A stretch of DNA of 9,332 nucleotides, taken from Candidatus Roizmanbacteria bacterium CG11_big_fil_rev_8_21_14_0_20_36_8. GTDB taxonomy: Bacteria > Patescibacteriota > Microgenomatia > UBA1406 > GWC2-37-13. The DNA lies in assembly GCA_002796045.1 (NCBI GenBank), contig PCVM01000021.1:1-9332 (forward strand), written 5' to 3'. Position numbers and translations under genes: made by a program. The notes beneath the pieces are model-generated. The model saw nothing but the letters and a program-made list of their open reading frames with translations. It had not been told where the DNA came from and ran no database searches. Below, piece by piece: positions 1 through 6,251 of this stretch. Position 1 is the stretch's first letter. Every line of letters begins with the position of its first letter.

Positions 1-1246
1 TAGAGATTAGACCAATTATTATTTCAATTTTATCTTCTATCTCTTCTCCTGTTTCCATATTTTTCAGAGTGACAATTTCATTTTTAATTTCATCAGGACC
101 AATAATTATTGCATACCTAATTTTTTGGTCATTTATATACTTTAATTGCTTACTCAACTTATCGTCTACATTTGGATATAATTCAGTTGAAATACCAGCA
201 TTTCTTAGTGTGGTTGCTACTATTGCGGATTTTTTTGCGGTACTTTGGTCAAAAACCGTTACAAGTACTTGAGATATTGATCCAAATTTTGGAAGTTTGC
301 CTATCTCCTCAAGTACTTCAATTGTCCGGTCAAATCCAATCGCAAAGCCAACTGACGGAATATCAGGACCGCCGAGTTGCTCAATCAGATTATCATACCG
401 TCCTCCACCACCTATTGAGCTTGACTCGTTTCCAGGAATTACTCCTTCAAAAATCAGACCAGTGTAATAATCCAAACCACGTGCGAGAGTTGGCGAAAAC
501 TGCATCGATTTTTCAGGAACTCCAAGTTTTTGCGCATACATCATGATTTCTTCTAGTCTAGTATTTATTGACGAGGCTTGAATTGCCTTAACTATTTCTT
601 TGGCTAAGTTTTGGTGAACGCCTTTTTTGATTAATTCTGCCACAACGCCATCAATCATAATTTTATCGATCTTATCAATCGTTTGAATTATTGATAGAAC
701 CGAAACCTCACCCGTTGAATATTTATCAAGTGTTCTAAATAAAATATCGCGATCGTTTATCAAAAGCCTCACCGATCCAAGACCGAGTTCAAAGTAAACT
801 GCATAAAATACAGCCAAGATCTCAGCATCAGCAAGAGCTGAATTTGCTCCAAATATGTCGCAGTCGCATTGAAGAAATTCACGGTATCGTCCTTTTTGAG
901 TATTCTCCGCACGGAAAACATTTTGGATCTGATATCTTCGAAAGAATTTTGGCAGTAGATTTTGGTGTTGTGATAAAAAACGAGCCGTTGGAACAGTCTG
1001 ATCGTATCTTAGTCCTACCTGTCGGTCTCCGCGATCTATAAATGTATACATAAGTTCATCTGCATCTTTGCCGTATTTGCCAGTCAGAATTTCAGCATAC
1101 TCAAGGGTAGGTGTTTCGATCGGTTCAAAACCAAAACGTTCAAAAACATTTCTAATTTTTGTGATTACATATTCGCGATTTTTTGACTGAGTTGGCAAAA
1201 AATCGCGAAAACCTTTAAGAGTTTTCAACGTTGTTTTATTAGCCAT
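1..1246 (-). CDS. hisS: Histidyl-tRNA synthetase, 3' end cut by window edge
   Basis: Class II aminoacyl-tRNA synthetase that activates histidine with ATP and loads it onto tRNA-His in the cytoplasm. The start is ATG at 1246-1244 (MANKTTLKTLKGFRDF); about 415 codons are visible with no stop before base 1. That is close to the usual 420-430 residues, so only a few codons should be missing. Visible landmarks: motif 1 region GFEPIETPTLE near residue 40; motif 2 FRAENTQKGRYREF with R112 and R120; the HisRS-specific loop ARGLDYYTG with R256 and Y261; motif 3 GFAIGFDR ending at R307; then the anticodon-binding domain from about residue 325 (for example YAIIIGPDEI). R112, R256 and Y261 correspond to E. 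coli R113, R259 and Y264. It lies 25 bases downstream of the S41 protease stop and has its own promoter-like sequence there, so it may be transcribed both with that gene and alone. All catalytic motifs look intact. Confidence 0.97.
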   Translation of the reverse strand, partial: MANKTTLKTLKGFRDFLPTQSKNREYVITKIRNVFERFGFEPIETPTLEYAEILTGKYGKDADELMYTFIDRGDRQVGLRYDQTVPTARFLSQHQNLLPKFFRRYQIQNVFRAENTQKGRYREFLQCDCDIFGANSALADAEILAVFYAVYFELGLGSVRLLINDRDILFRTLDKYSTGEVSVLSIIQTIDKIDKIMIDGVVAELIKKGVHQNLAKEIVKAIQASSINTRLEEIMMYAQKLGVPEKSMQFSPTLARGLDYYTGLIFEGVIPGNESSSIGGGGRYDNLIEQLGGPDIPSVGFAIGFDRTIEVLEEIGKLPKFGSISQVLVTVFDQSTAKKSAIVATTLRNAGISTELYPNVDDKLSKQLKYINDQKIRYAIIIGPDEIKNEIVTLKNMETGEEIEDKIEIIIGLIS

Positions 1247-1253
1247 AACACAC

Positions 1254-1282
1254 ATTATACCGTTATGATAATCAGTTCACAA
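1254..1282 (-). promoter_or_regulatory. Probable hisS promoter giving a leaderless mRNA
   Basis: On the minus strand TTGTGA (1282-1277, 4 of 6 matches to TTGACA) is followed after exactly 17 bases by a perfect TATAAT (1259-1254). Only seven bases (GTGTGTT) then separate the -10 box from the hisS ATG at 1246, so transcription should begin at or within a base or so of the start codon. The -35 box and part of the spacer lie inside the last codons and stop of the S41 protease gene. No Shine-Dalgarno sequence is present, which agrees with a leaderless start. The call rests on consensus match and spacing only. Confidence 0.65.
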
Positions 1283-2528
1283 GGTTATTGATAGCTTCTT
1301 GAAGTTGGTTGTCGGTTTCAGTAGTCACGGTATTACCTTCTGCAACAACCAATTCAACCTCTATATCTGGCTCCAATCCAACTCTATGTATCCAGCTACC
1401 ATTTGGCAAAATCCATTTCGCGACAGTTACATGAAGTCCGGCTCCTTTTTGGAGGTCTAGAGCTTCTTGTACTGATCCTTTTCCAAATGATTTTTTTCCA
1501 ATCAATTTGGCGCGCTTATAGTCACGCAGCGCACCAGCCAAGATCTCAGAGGCTGATGCTGAACCTTCATTGATCAAAACAGTCATCGGAATATCAAGAA
1601 GTACTCCGTTGCGTTTTACAGCATAGACTCGATCATTTGAAGTAGTTGCTTCTTGCTTTACGACAGTCTTTCCTTTTTCTAAAAATTCTGATGCAATATA
1701 AACTGCGCTGTCAAGATAGCCACCTGGATTTCCACGAACATCAAGAACTAGCCCTGATATTTCTCCATTTTTCCATTTGTCAGAGACAGTTTTGGCTGCT
1801 TTGTCCCACTCATCGTTTGTTGTATCTCCAAATTGATTTATTTTAATAACTGCAACTTTATTTTTATTTAAAGGCTCGTATGTGAGTTCGATAGACGGGA
1901 CTTTTATCTCCATGCGAGTAATCGAAATTTCTTTTTCAGCTGCGTCCCGAAGAACAGTTAATTTCACCTGTGAGTCTTTTGGACCACGAATTTTCGAAAC
2001 TGTTTCATAAAGTGTCCAGCCTTCAGTCGATTTTCCATCAACTTTGATTATATAATCTCCAGTTTTTAGTCCTGCGGTTTGTGCCGGTGAATCTTTCAAA
2101 GGCGCAATAACAACAATGCTATTATTTTTCAATCCAAGTTGGGCCCCAATTCCCTCAAATTTTCCACCTAAATCAGATTTTGATTGTTGATTTTCATCAG
2201 GAGTCAAGAAAAAAGTATAAGGATCTTCAAGGCTGGCAACTAATCCTTTTATCGCGCCATAATACATCTTTTGTGCTATTACTTTATCCTTATCAACATA
2301 TTTTTTTTCAACCTCAGACCACGTATCCCAAAATAATGAAAAATCAACAACTTCACCCTCTTCATTTTTTGCTACTGAGTTTGTAGCATTAAAAATAGTT
2401 TGAGAATAACTATTCATAACATTTTTTTTGATCTTCCATTCAGCAAATTTATATCCTGAACCAAACAAAAATACTGAAACTGCAAAAATTAATAGAAAAT
2501 CTGTGAATTTTTTGGGAGTATATAACAT
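1272..2528 (-). CDS. ctpA: S41 carboxyl-terminal processing protease (CtpA/Prc type)
   Basis: Envelope serine protease that cleaves near the C-terminus of exported substrates. The 418-residue protein has one N-terminal membrane anchor (about residues 9-26), which should place the rest outside the cytoplasm. A PDZ domain follows at about 121-205, with GIGAQLGL and an AGLKTGDYI carboxylate-loop-like region. The S41 catalytic domain runs from about 210 to 390. It contains LVLDVRGNPGG (260-270), the nucleophile Ser325 in EGSASASEI and the general base Lys350 in SFGKGSVQ. The 25-residue Ser-Lys spacing matches the Ser/Lys dyad of plant D1 protease and E. coli Prc, so it should be active. Length is normal for the CtpA branch. 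The start lies 16 bases after the stop of the unknown 238-residue gene, suggesting joint transcription. There is no Shine-Dalgarno site; TAAAAT sits seven bases before the ATG but has no good -35 partner. Substrates cannot be told from sequence. Confidence 0.95.
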   Translation of the reverse strand: MLYTPKKFTDFLLIFAVSVFLFGSGYKFAEWKIKKNVMNSYSQTIFNATNSVAKNEEGEVVDFSLFWDTWSEVEKKYVDKDKVIAQKMYYGAIKGLVASLEDPYTFFLTPDENQQSKSDLGGKFEGIGAQLGLKNNSIVVIAPLKDSPAQTAGLKTGDYIIKVDGKSTEGWTLYETVSKIRGPKDSQVKLTVLRDAAEKEISITRMEIKVPSIELTYEPLNKNKVAVIKINQFGDTTNDEWDKAAKTVSDKWKNGEISGLVLDVRGNPGGYLDSAVYIASEFLEKGKTVVKQEATTSNDRVYAVKRNGVLLDIPMTVLINEGSASASEILAGALRDYKRAKLIGKKSFGKGSVQEALDLQKGAGLHVTVAKWILPNGSWIHRVGLEPDIEVELVVAEGNTVTTETDNQLQEAINNLVN

Positions 2529-2544
2529 TTTTAGAATTTTAATT

Positions 2545-3261
2545 TTAATGATAAAAATATACGGTCTGAGGTTCGTGACCGACGATCATGTAGGGAAACT
2601 TCTCTTTTTGAACATGGGAATAATCATTGTCTTTTGTGAGAACTATCTGAATTAAATCTGTTACATCAGGATGAATCGATTTTAGTATTACGCCTGCAGC
2701 GCCGAGCGTTTTCATTCTCGTTGACTGGATAGGCTCCATTGTAGAAGTGAAGATGATTGCTGAGCTTATATCATCTTCGGTAAGATCGTTCAGACTGCTA
2801 CTTAAATAAAATACAGGCGCACCAATTGTAGGCAAGGAGTCAACAATTTGGGTTGCGTGAGCCTTATCTACCTTTAATTCGAAATATCCATCATATATTC
2901 CATCGACTTCACCTTTAAAGTAACATAGTATGTCGGAGGCATCTTTTGATACCAATTTTATGATAAGTGCGCCCTCCTCATGGTCGATTCCTTCGATGAC
3001 CCCTTCGGTATCGCTCAAATAACGCTTTGTTGAAAGAAAGCTTTTATTCTCTGCTAACAAATCTCCTTTTGAAATTTTTTCTCCAATGGCTTTTTTAATA
3101 TATCTAAAAATATCCTTTGCTTTAAAACCCATGTTATTAGCTAAAGGAATATGGAGAAATTTTGATTCATTTTTTTGAATAAAAGGGGTAGAAAAATCTA
3201 CATTTTGGCCTGTTTTGATAAGCAGTTTAGCATTACTTGGTACTTTGATCTTTATATTCAT
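2545..3261 (-). CDS. Unrecognised protein with a barrel-sandwich (lipoyl-like) segment
   Basis: I do not recognise this 238-residue protein as a named family. It has no signal peptide or membrane segment, so it is probably cytoplasmic. Residues about 54-102 look like a barrel-sandwich hybrid or lipoyl/RnfC-like fold: AIGEKISKGDLLAENK is the usual G-x-x-V/I-x-x-G-D-x-L-A turn, followed by TEGVIEGIDHEEGALI, which resembles the second half of such barrels. No lysine sits in a clear biotinyl or lipoyl attachment motif (MKM or DKA type), so a structural rather than swinging-arm role is more likely. Residues about 165-235 form a second region with alternating hydrophobic strands and a glycine-rich LGAAGVILKSIHPD turn. 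The gene precedes the S41 protease by 16 bases and is probably co-transcribed with it. The start at 3261 has no Shine-Dalgarno site. The length, codon pattern and lysine-rich composition fit a real gene; the function is unknown. Confidence 0.8.
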   Translation of the reverse strand: MNIKIKVPSNAKLLIKTGQNVDFSTPFIQKNESKFLHIPLANNMGFKAKDIFRYIKKAIGEKISKGDLLAENKSFLSTKRYLSDTEGVIEGIDHEEGALIIKLVSKDASDILCYFKGEVDGIYDGYFELKVDKAHATQIVDSLPTIGAPVFYLSSSLNDLTEDDISSAIIFTSTMEPIQSTRMKTLGAAGVILKSIHPDVTDLIQIVLTKDNDYSHVQKEKFPYMIVGHEPQTVYFYH

Positions 3262-3300
3262 AGACTCAAATTAATTTATCAATGAATTACATTGTATCAA
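3262..3300 (-). promoter_or_regulatory. Weak promoter candidate for the unknown gene and protease
   Basis: Upstream of the start at 3261 the minus strand carries TTGATA twice (3300-3295 and 3282-3277), each matching 5 of 6 bases of TTGACA. The upstream copy is followed after 16 bases by TAAATT (3278-3273, 4 of 6), which would leave a leader of only a few bases. A small inverted repeat, CAATG/CATTG (3280-3284 and 3290-3294), lies between them. The region is so AT-rich that such matches are expected by chance, so this is tentative. Confidence 0.25.
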
Positions 3301-3326
3301 GTTAAGTAGGAAGATATGGGGGGAAA

Positions 3327-3395
3327 AAGAAACGAGATATTTATATGCTATATATCGTAGCAGTCAAAACTTAAAAAGGTAAAAATATCTCTTTT
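3327..3395 (-). terminator. Possible hairpin terminator after rpsR
   Basis: A perfect nine-base inverted repeat, GAGATATTT (3334-3342) and AAATATCTC (3383-3391), begins right at the rpsR stop codon. Inside its 40-base loop is a second hairpin, TGCTA/TAGCA (3346-3350 and 3358-3362). Read on the minus strand, the outer stem is followed by GTTTCTTTTT, a broken T-tract, and then six Cs. This could end the rpsF-ssb-rpsR transcript. The stem has only two G-C pairs and the loop is long, so it is weak as an intrinsic terminator. It is the only structured element in the 132-base gap 3262-3393. Confidence 0.35.
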
Positions 3396-3600
3396 AGTTT
3401 ATATTCTGATATGAAGTGTAAGGAAGAAGACCTAGAAAGCGCGCATGTTTGATATGCTTACTCATTGTTCGTTGGTGTTTTGCACAAATTTTACTGCGAT
3501 CTCGATTTACAATTTTTTTACGAGGAGTCAAAAACTTTTCTAAGTTATCAACTTCTTTGTAATCGGGTTCTTTAGAAAATTTACAAAAGAAACATTTCAT
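3394..3600 (-). CDS. rpsR: Small ribosomal subunit protein bS18, zinc-binding form
   Basis: Component of the 30S platform that binds 16S rRNA next to bS6. The 68-residue protein has the conserved bS18 core: NLEKFLTPRKKI, then ICAKHQR, then HIKHARFLGLLPYTS at the C-terminus. It is the zinc-ribbon (C+) version, because C3 and C6 form CFFC and C39 and H42 form CAKH. This is the arrangement seen in actinobacterial C+ forms (CxxC...CxxHQR) and lost in the E. coli type. The protein begins directly at the zinc motif, with no N-terminal basic extension, so it is compact. The start is 21 bases after the ssb stop, in the classic rpsF-ssb-rpsR order, and no Shine-Dalgarno site precedes it. The expected next gene, rplI (bL9), does not follow; instead there is a gap and an unrelated gene. 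Confidence 0.95.
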   Translation of the reverse strand: MKCFFCKFSKEPDYKEVDNLEKFLTPRKKIVNRDRSKICAKHQRTMSKHIKHARFLGLLPYTSYQNIN

Positions 3601-3621
3601 GAGTTTATTTGGTTTTAATTA

Positions 3622-4101
3622 TTAGAATGGGATATCATCTGGATTGATATCTTCGTCGTGGTCTTTTTTTGGTTCAGTACTTGTTTTTTGATCTTCTTGA
3701 TCTGGTAGATCATTATCGTTTTTTGATTGTTCTGGTTTTTCAGTTCTGTCTGAAGGTTTCTTTGTACCGTCGTAAAAAGCAATAAAATCCTCAAGAACAA
3801 CTTCTGTGATGTGTTTTTGTGCACCGTCTTTGTCAATATAATCTCGATAAGTAATTCTACCTTCAAGATAGGCTTTTTTACCTTTTGAAAGAAGTTTACT
3901 GCAGAGCTCAGCAAGTTTTTGCCAAGCAACGACTCTGTGGTACTGTACTTCGTCAACGACTTTACCCTCTTTTGTAGTCCAAGAACGGTTTGTTGCAAGG
4001 CTAAAAGTACAAACAGCTGTCCCATTTGGAGTATATTTTAACTCAGGATCTCGAGTCAAATTTCCGAGTAGTGTAATCTTATTTATTGATCTGCTTGACA
4101 T
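3622..4101 (-). CDS. ssb: Single-stranded DNA-binding protein
   Basis: Binds and protects single-stranded DNA during replication, recombination and repair, and recruits partner enzymes. The 159-residue protein has an N-terminal OB fold (about residues 5-108) with the family signatures INKITLLGNLTRDPELKYT and FSLATNRSW, and aromatic residues W41 and W60 likely to stack on DNA bases. A charged, low-complexity linker follows (about 110-150, rich in K, D, E, Q). It ends in the canonical acidic tip DDIPF (155-159), the docking site for SSB-interacting proteins. Length is typical for a homotetrameric bacterial SSB. It lies between rpsF (33-base gap) and rpsR (21-base gap), the conserved order. The ATG at 4101 is chosen because the OB fold starts at once and no upstream in-frame start is needed. 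No Shine-Dalgarno site is visible. Confidence 0.97.
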   Translation of the reverse strand: MSSRSINKITLLGNLTRDPELKYTPNGTAVCTFSLATNRSWTTKEGKVVDEVQYHRVVAWQKLAELCSKLLSKGKKAYLEGRITYRDYIDKDGAQKHITEVVLEDFIAFYDGTKKPSDRTEKPEQSKNDNDLPDQEDQKTSTEPKKDHDEDINPDDIPF

Positions 4102-4134
4102 ATATAGTTAATTTACTTAATTATTCATTCTTTA

Positions 4135-4401
4135 TTATTCTTTAAGCAAGATGAGGTGTCTCAAAATTGCGTCTTCATAGTTTAATTTCGTGTTAAACAT
4201 AGCAAGTTTTGCTTTATCAAGTTGGATATTCCAAGTGTAATACTCAGCTGATGTTTCCTTTTTGATTGGATAAGTGAGTATTCTTTTGCCCCAAGCTTTT
4301 TCATCAATTTTTTTGCCACCAAATGATTCGAGCAATTTTTGTGCGATAACGAGCGCTGCTGCGTTTCTTACTATGATTGTAAATTCGTAAGCATTTGTCA
4401 T
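4135..4401 (-). CDS. rpsF: Small ribosomal subunit protein bS6
   Basis: Protein of the 30S platform that pairs with bS18. With the ATG at 4401-4399 it has 88 residues, slightly shorter than the usual 95 or more, and opens with AYEFTIIVRNA, the expected first strand. The family pattern follows: a helix ending FGGKKIDEKAWGKRILTYPIKK (W, G, R and YPIKK conserved), the strand AEYYTWNIQLD, and a final LNYEDAILRHLILLKE matching the conserved LDEDVLRYLL ending. An earlier in-frame ATG at 4509 would add 36 residues with no match to bS6 and would cover the promoter-like sequence, so it was not chosen. It is the first gene of the rpsF-ssb-rpsR group and is divergent from the glycosyltransferase gene. 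It lacks the C-terminal tail seen in some bS6 proteins. Confidence 0.94.
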   Translation of the reverse strand: MTNAYEFTIIVRNAAALVIAQKLLESFGGKKIDEKAWGKRILTYPIKKETSAEYYTWNIQLDKAKLAMFNTKLNYEDAILRHLILLKE

Positions 4402-4484
4402 AATGTGATAGAGTATAAAAAGAACCTTGTCAGTTTGCAACAGAATTTTATATTTTCGGGCAAGCACTATTATACCATTGTCAA
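4402..4484. other. Divergent spacer between rpsF and the glycosyltransferase
   Basis: These 83 bases separate two divergent transcription units. The minus-strand promoter-like pair for rpsF occupies 4412-4440. For the plus strand only a -10-like TATTAT (4468-4473) overlapping TATACC (4471-4476) is visible, without a recognisable -35. No small reading frame or RNA structure is convincing here. Confidence 0.6.
4412..4440 (-). promoter_or_regulatory. Probable rpsF operon promoter, almost leaderless
   Basis: On the minus strand TTGCAA (4440-4435, 4 of 6 to TTGACA) is followed after exactly 17 bases by TATACT (4417-4412, 5 of 6 to TATAAT). Ten bases then lead to the ATG at 4401, so the predicted transcript leader is only about three or four bases. 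No Shine-Dalgarno site fits in it. The element lies in the 83-base divergent spacer and would drive rpsF-ssb-rpsR. It supports choosing 4401 as the start. Evidence is consensus and spacing only. Confidence 0.55.
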
Positions 4485-6239
4485 ATGAAAAAACAATATC
4501 GTATACCATACAGAAAAATTATTATCCTAATCGTAGGTGTTTTATTGCTGATAGCGCTTTTCTATTCTCGTTTTGCTGGCCTTGACTGGGGACTTCCATA
4601 TCCGATGCATCCTGATGAGCGAAATATGGTAATTGCGATGTTTAACATGAACTGTCAAGGCTTTTCTCCTTTCAGATGCGCTAGTCCTAAATTTTATGCA
4701 TATGGACAACTGCCGATGTATTTTGGGTATATCATTGCTCAAATTTTTCAGATCGCAGCTCAAACCACGGAGATTACGATACAACAGTATACTTTGGCCA
4801 TCCGAACAATATCTGCTATCGCCTCTTCATTGTCAGTTATTACTCTTTATAAAACTTTCCAAAAATTTTCAAAACATTCATTAACATTGTCAATTGCCTC
4901 AATTCTTATATTGATTTTTAGCCCTGGAGCAATACAATTTGCACATTTTGGGACGACAGAGTCATTGTTGATGTTATTTGTCAGCTTGATTATTTACCTG
5001 TCAATAGGCTTCATTTATGATAAGATTTCAAGGTCAAAGTACATACTTTTTACGGGAATTATTCTCGGACTGGCCCTAAGTACAAAAGTTTCATCAGTTC
5101 TTTTTGCTACTGTTCCGCTTATCACATTCATTGTCTACGGAATTTCAGAAAAAACTTCATCAACTTTCATTTCTAATTTATTTTCCTTGATAAAAATTGG
5201 GGCGATAAGCGGAGTGTTTTTTATTATCGGTTCGCCATACAACATAATCGATTGGCCTGGTTTTGTACACTCCATGAATTATGAATCTTCAGTGGGTTTG
5301 GGTACTTACAAAGCTTTTTATACACGTCAATTTGAGTATACGGTTCCTGTGATTTTTCAATTTATTAAAATCTATCCATTTACTCTGGGAGTTCCTACGA
5401 CTGTGATCTTTTTCCTTGGTTTTATTCTTTTGCCATTTAAAAAACGAAATATAATTTTGTGGTTAAGTTTTTTTGTACTTTTTCTTACTTCTGGGTTTAT
5501 GTACTCAAAATGGTCGAGATTTTATGCCCAGACCTTTCCAATAATGCAACTTTTGGTTATTTCTGTACTGATGATCTTTGATAAAATCCCCCTTCGCACT
5601 TTGAGGATTACCGCCCTTATTGTTATTACATTAGTAATTATTACTCCAGGTGTCGCCTATCTCAATATTTACCAATCTGAAGATGTTAGATTTATTGCAT
5701 CAAAATGGATGTATGAAAATATTGACAAAAATTCTGTCATTTTGGCTGAAACTGCAAATGTTGTCGATGTGCCAATGCCAAGTGCGCTTGTAAGCGAAGA
5801 AAAGGCCATGTCCAAATCTCTTCATCCAATTTCTTTTAACTCATATGATGTCGATAATGATCCTAGACTTGAGCGAGAACTGACTGAAAATATTGATGTT
5901 GCACAGTATATATTTGTACCCTCAAGGCGTGTTTTTTGGAATCATACCTGTTGGGTTAGCGACTTAAAATCAAATGTCAAATATTATAACTACTCATCAA
6001 TCCTTAGCGGTTACGAAACGGCGCGATGTGATAAATTAGGAAATACTTATCCAGTACTTCAGACCTATTATAATAAACTCATTGGTGGGAGCTTAGGCTT
6101 TAAACAAGTAGCCGTTTTCCATGTTTATCCGAAAATTGAGTTATTTGGCAAGACTTTGATCGAGTTTCCAGATGAAAGCGCTGAGGAGACATGGACAGTA
6201 TTTGACCATCCTGTAGTCAGAATATATAAAAAAGTATAG
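4485..6239 (+). CDS. GT-C (GT39/PMT-like) membrane glycosyltransferase
   Basis: Probable polytopic enzyme that moves a sugar from a polyprenyl-phosphate donor to a protein or glycan on the outer face of the membrane. The 584-residue protein has an N-terminal helix (about 11-28), then a first outside loop with DWGLPYPMHPDERN. D44-E45 in it is the acidic motif expected for GT-C catalysis. Roughly ten more hydrophobic helices follow up to about residue 394, and KWSRFYAQTFPIMQLLV (342-358) resembles the conserved Arg-containing motif near the end of the membrane domain. A soluble domain (about 398-584) ends WTVFDHPVVRIYKK, an ending I associate with large GT39-like proteins of CPR and Chloroflexi genomes. 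It is probably the first gene of the plus-strand group, with the next start 11 bases after its stop. The start at 4485 has no Shine-Dalgarno site; TATTAT (4468-4473) lies 11 bases upstream. Donor and acceptor are unknown; surface protein or polysaccharide glycosylation is the likely role. Confidence 0.88.
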   Translation: MKKQYRIPYRKIIILIVGVLLLIALFYSRFAGLDWGLPYPMHPDERNMVIAMFNMNCQGFSPFRCASPKFYAYGQLPMYFGYIIAQIFQIAAQTTEITIQQYTLAIRTISAIASSLSVITLYKTFQKFSKHSLTLSIASILILIFSPGAIQFAHFGTTESLLMLFVSLIIYLSIGFIYDKISRSKYILFTGIILGLALSTKVSSVLFATVPLITFIVYGISEKTSSTFISNLFSLIKIGAISGVFFIIGSPYNIIDWPGFVHSMNYESSVGLGTYKAFYTRQFEYTVPVIFQFIKIYPFTLGVPTTVIFFLGFILLPFKKRNIILWLSFFVLFLTSGFMYSKWSRFYAQTFPIMQLLVISVLMIFDKIPLRTLRITALIVITLVIITPGVAYLNIYQSEDVRFIASKWMYENIDKNSVILAETANVVDVPMPSALVSEEKAMSKSLHPISFNSYDVDNDPRLERELTENIDVAQYIFVPSRRVFWNHTCWVSDLKSNVKYYNYSSILSGYETARCDKLGNTYPVLQTYYNKLIGGSLGFKQVAVFHVYPKIELFGKTLIEFPDESAEETWTVFDHPVVRIYKKV

Positions 6240-6251
6240 TATAATACTATA
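6235..6251. repeat. Perfect 17-base palindrome containing TATAAT at a gene start
   Basis: TATAGTAT and ATACTATA form perfect eight-base arms around a central A, covering the last bases and stop codon of the glycosyltransferase gene, the whole 11-base gap, and the first base of the next ATG. The middle contains TATAAT (6240-6245), five bases before the ATG at 6251. It could be a -10 box for a leaderless transcript, an operator, or simply a by-product of AT-rich DNA. No good -35 box lies 16-18 bases upstream. Confidence 0.5.

Noticed and set aside
69..546. Two plus-strand open frames of 67 and 124 codons
   Set aside because: Antisense to the hisS anticodon-binding and motif 3 regions, which encode conserved protein on the minus strand.
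844..1041. Plus-strand open frame of 65 codons
   Set aside because: Antisense to the hisS motif 2 region; no independent support.
1646..2655. Several short plus-strand open frames
   Set aside because: They lie opposite the S41 protease and the start of the downstream part of the unknown gene; their sequences are low-complexity and show no domain.
3615..4025. A 136-codon minus-strand open frame inside ssb
   Set aside because: It overlaps ssb in another frame, its translation is low-complexity K/Q/L/I-rich, and ssb with its OB fold and DDIPF tip is certain.
4402..4509. An upstream in-frame ATG at 4509 for rpsF adding 36 residues
   Set aside because: The extra residues do not resemble bS6 and would cover the promoter-like pair; family alignment begins at AYEFTIIVRN just after the ATG at 4401. 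It would also overlap the divergent glycosyltransferase start.
4542..4884. Short open frames on both strands within the glycosyltransferase gene
   Set aside because: They overlap the N-terminal membrane region of a clear coding sequence and have no starts or homology of their own.
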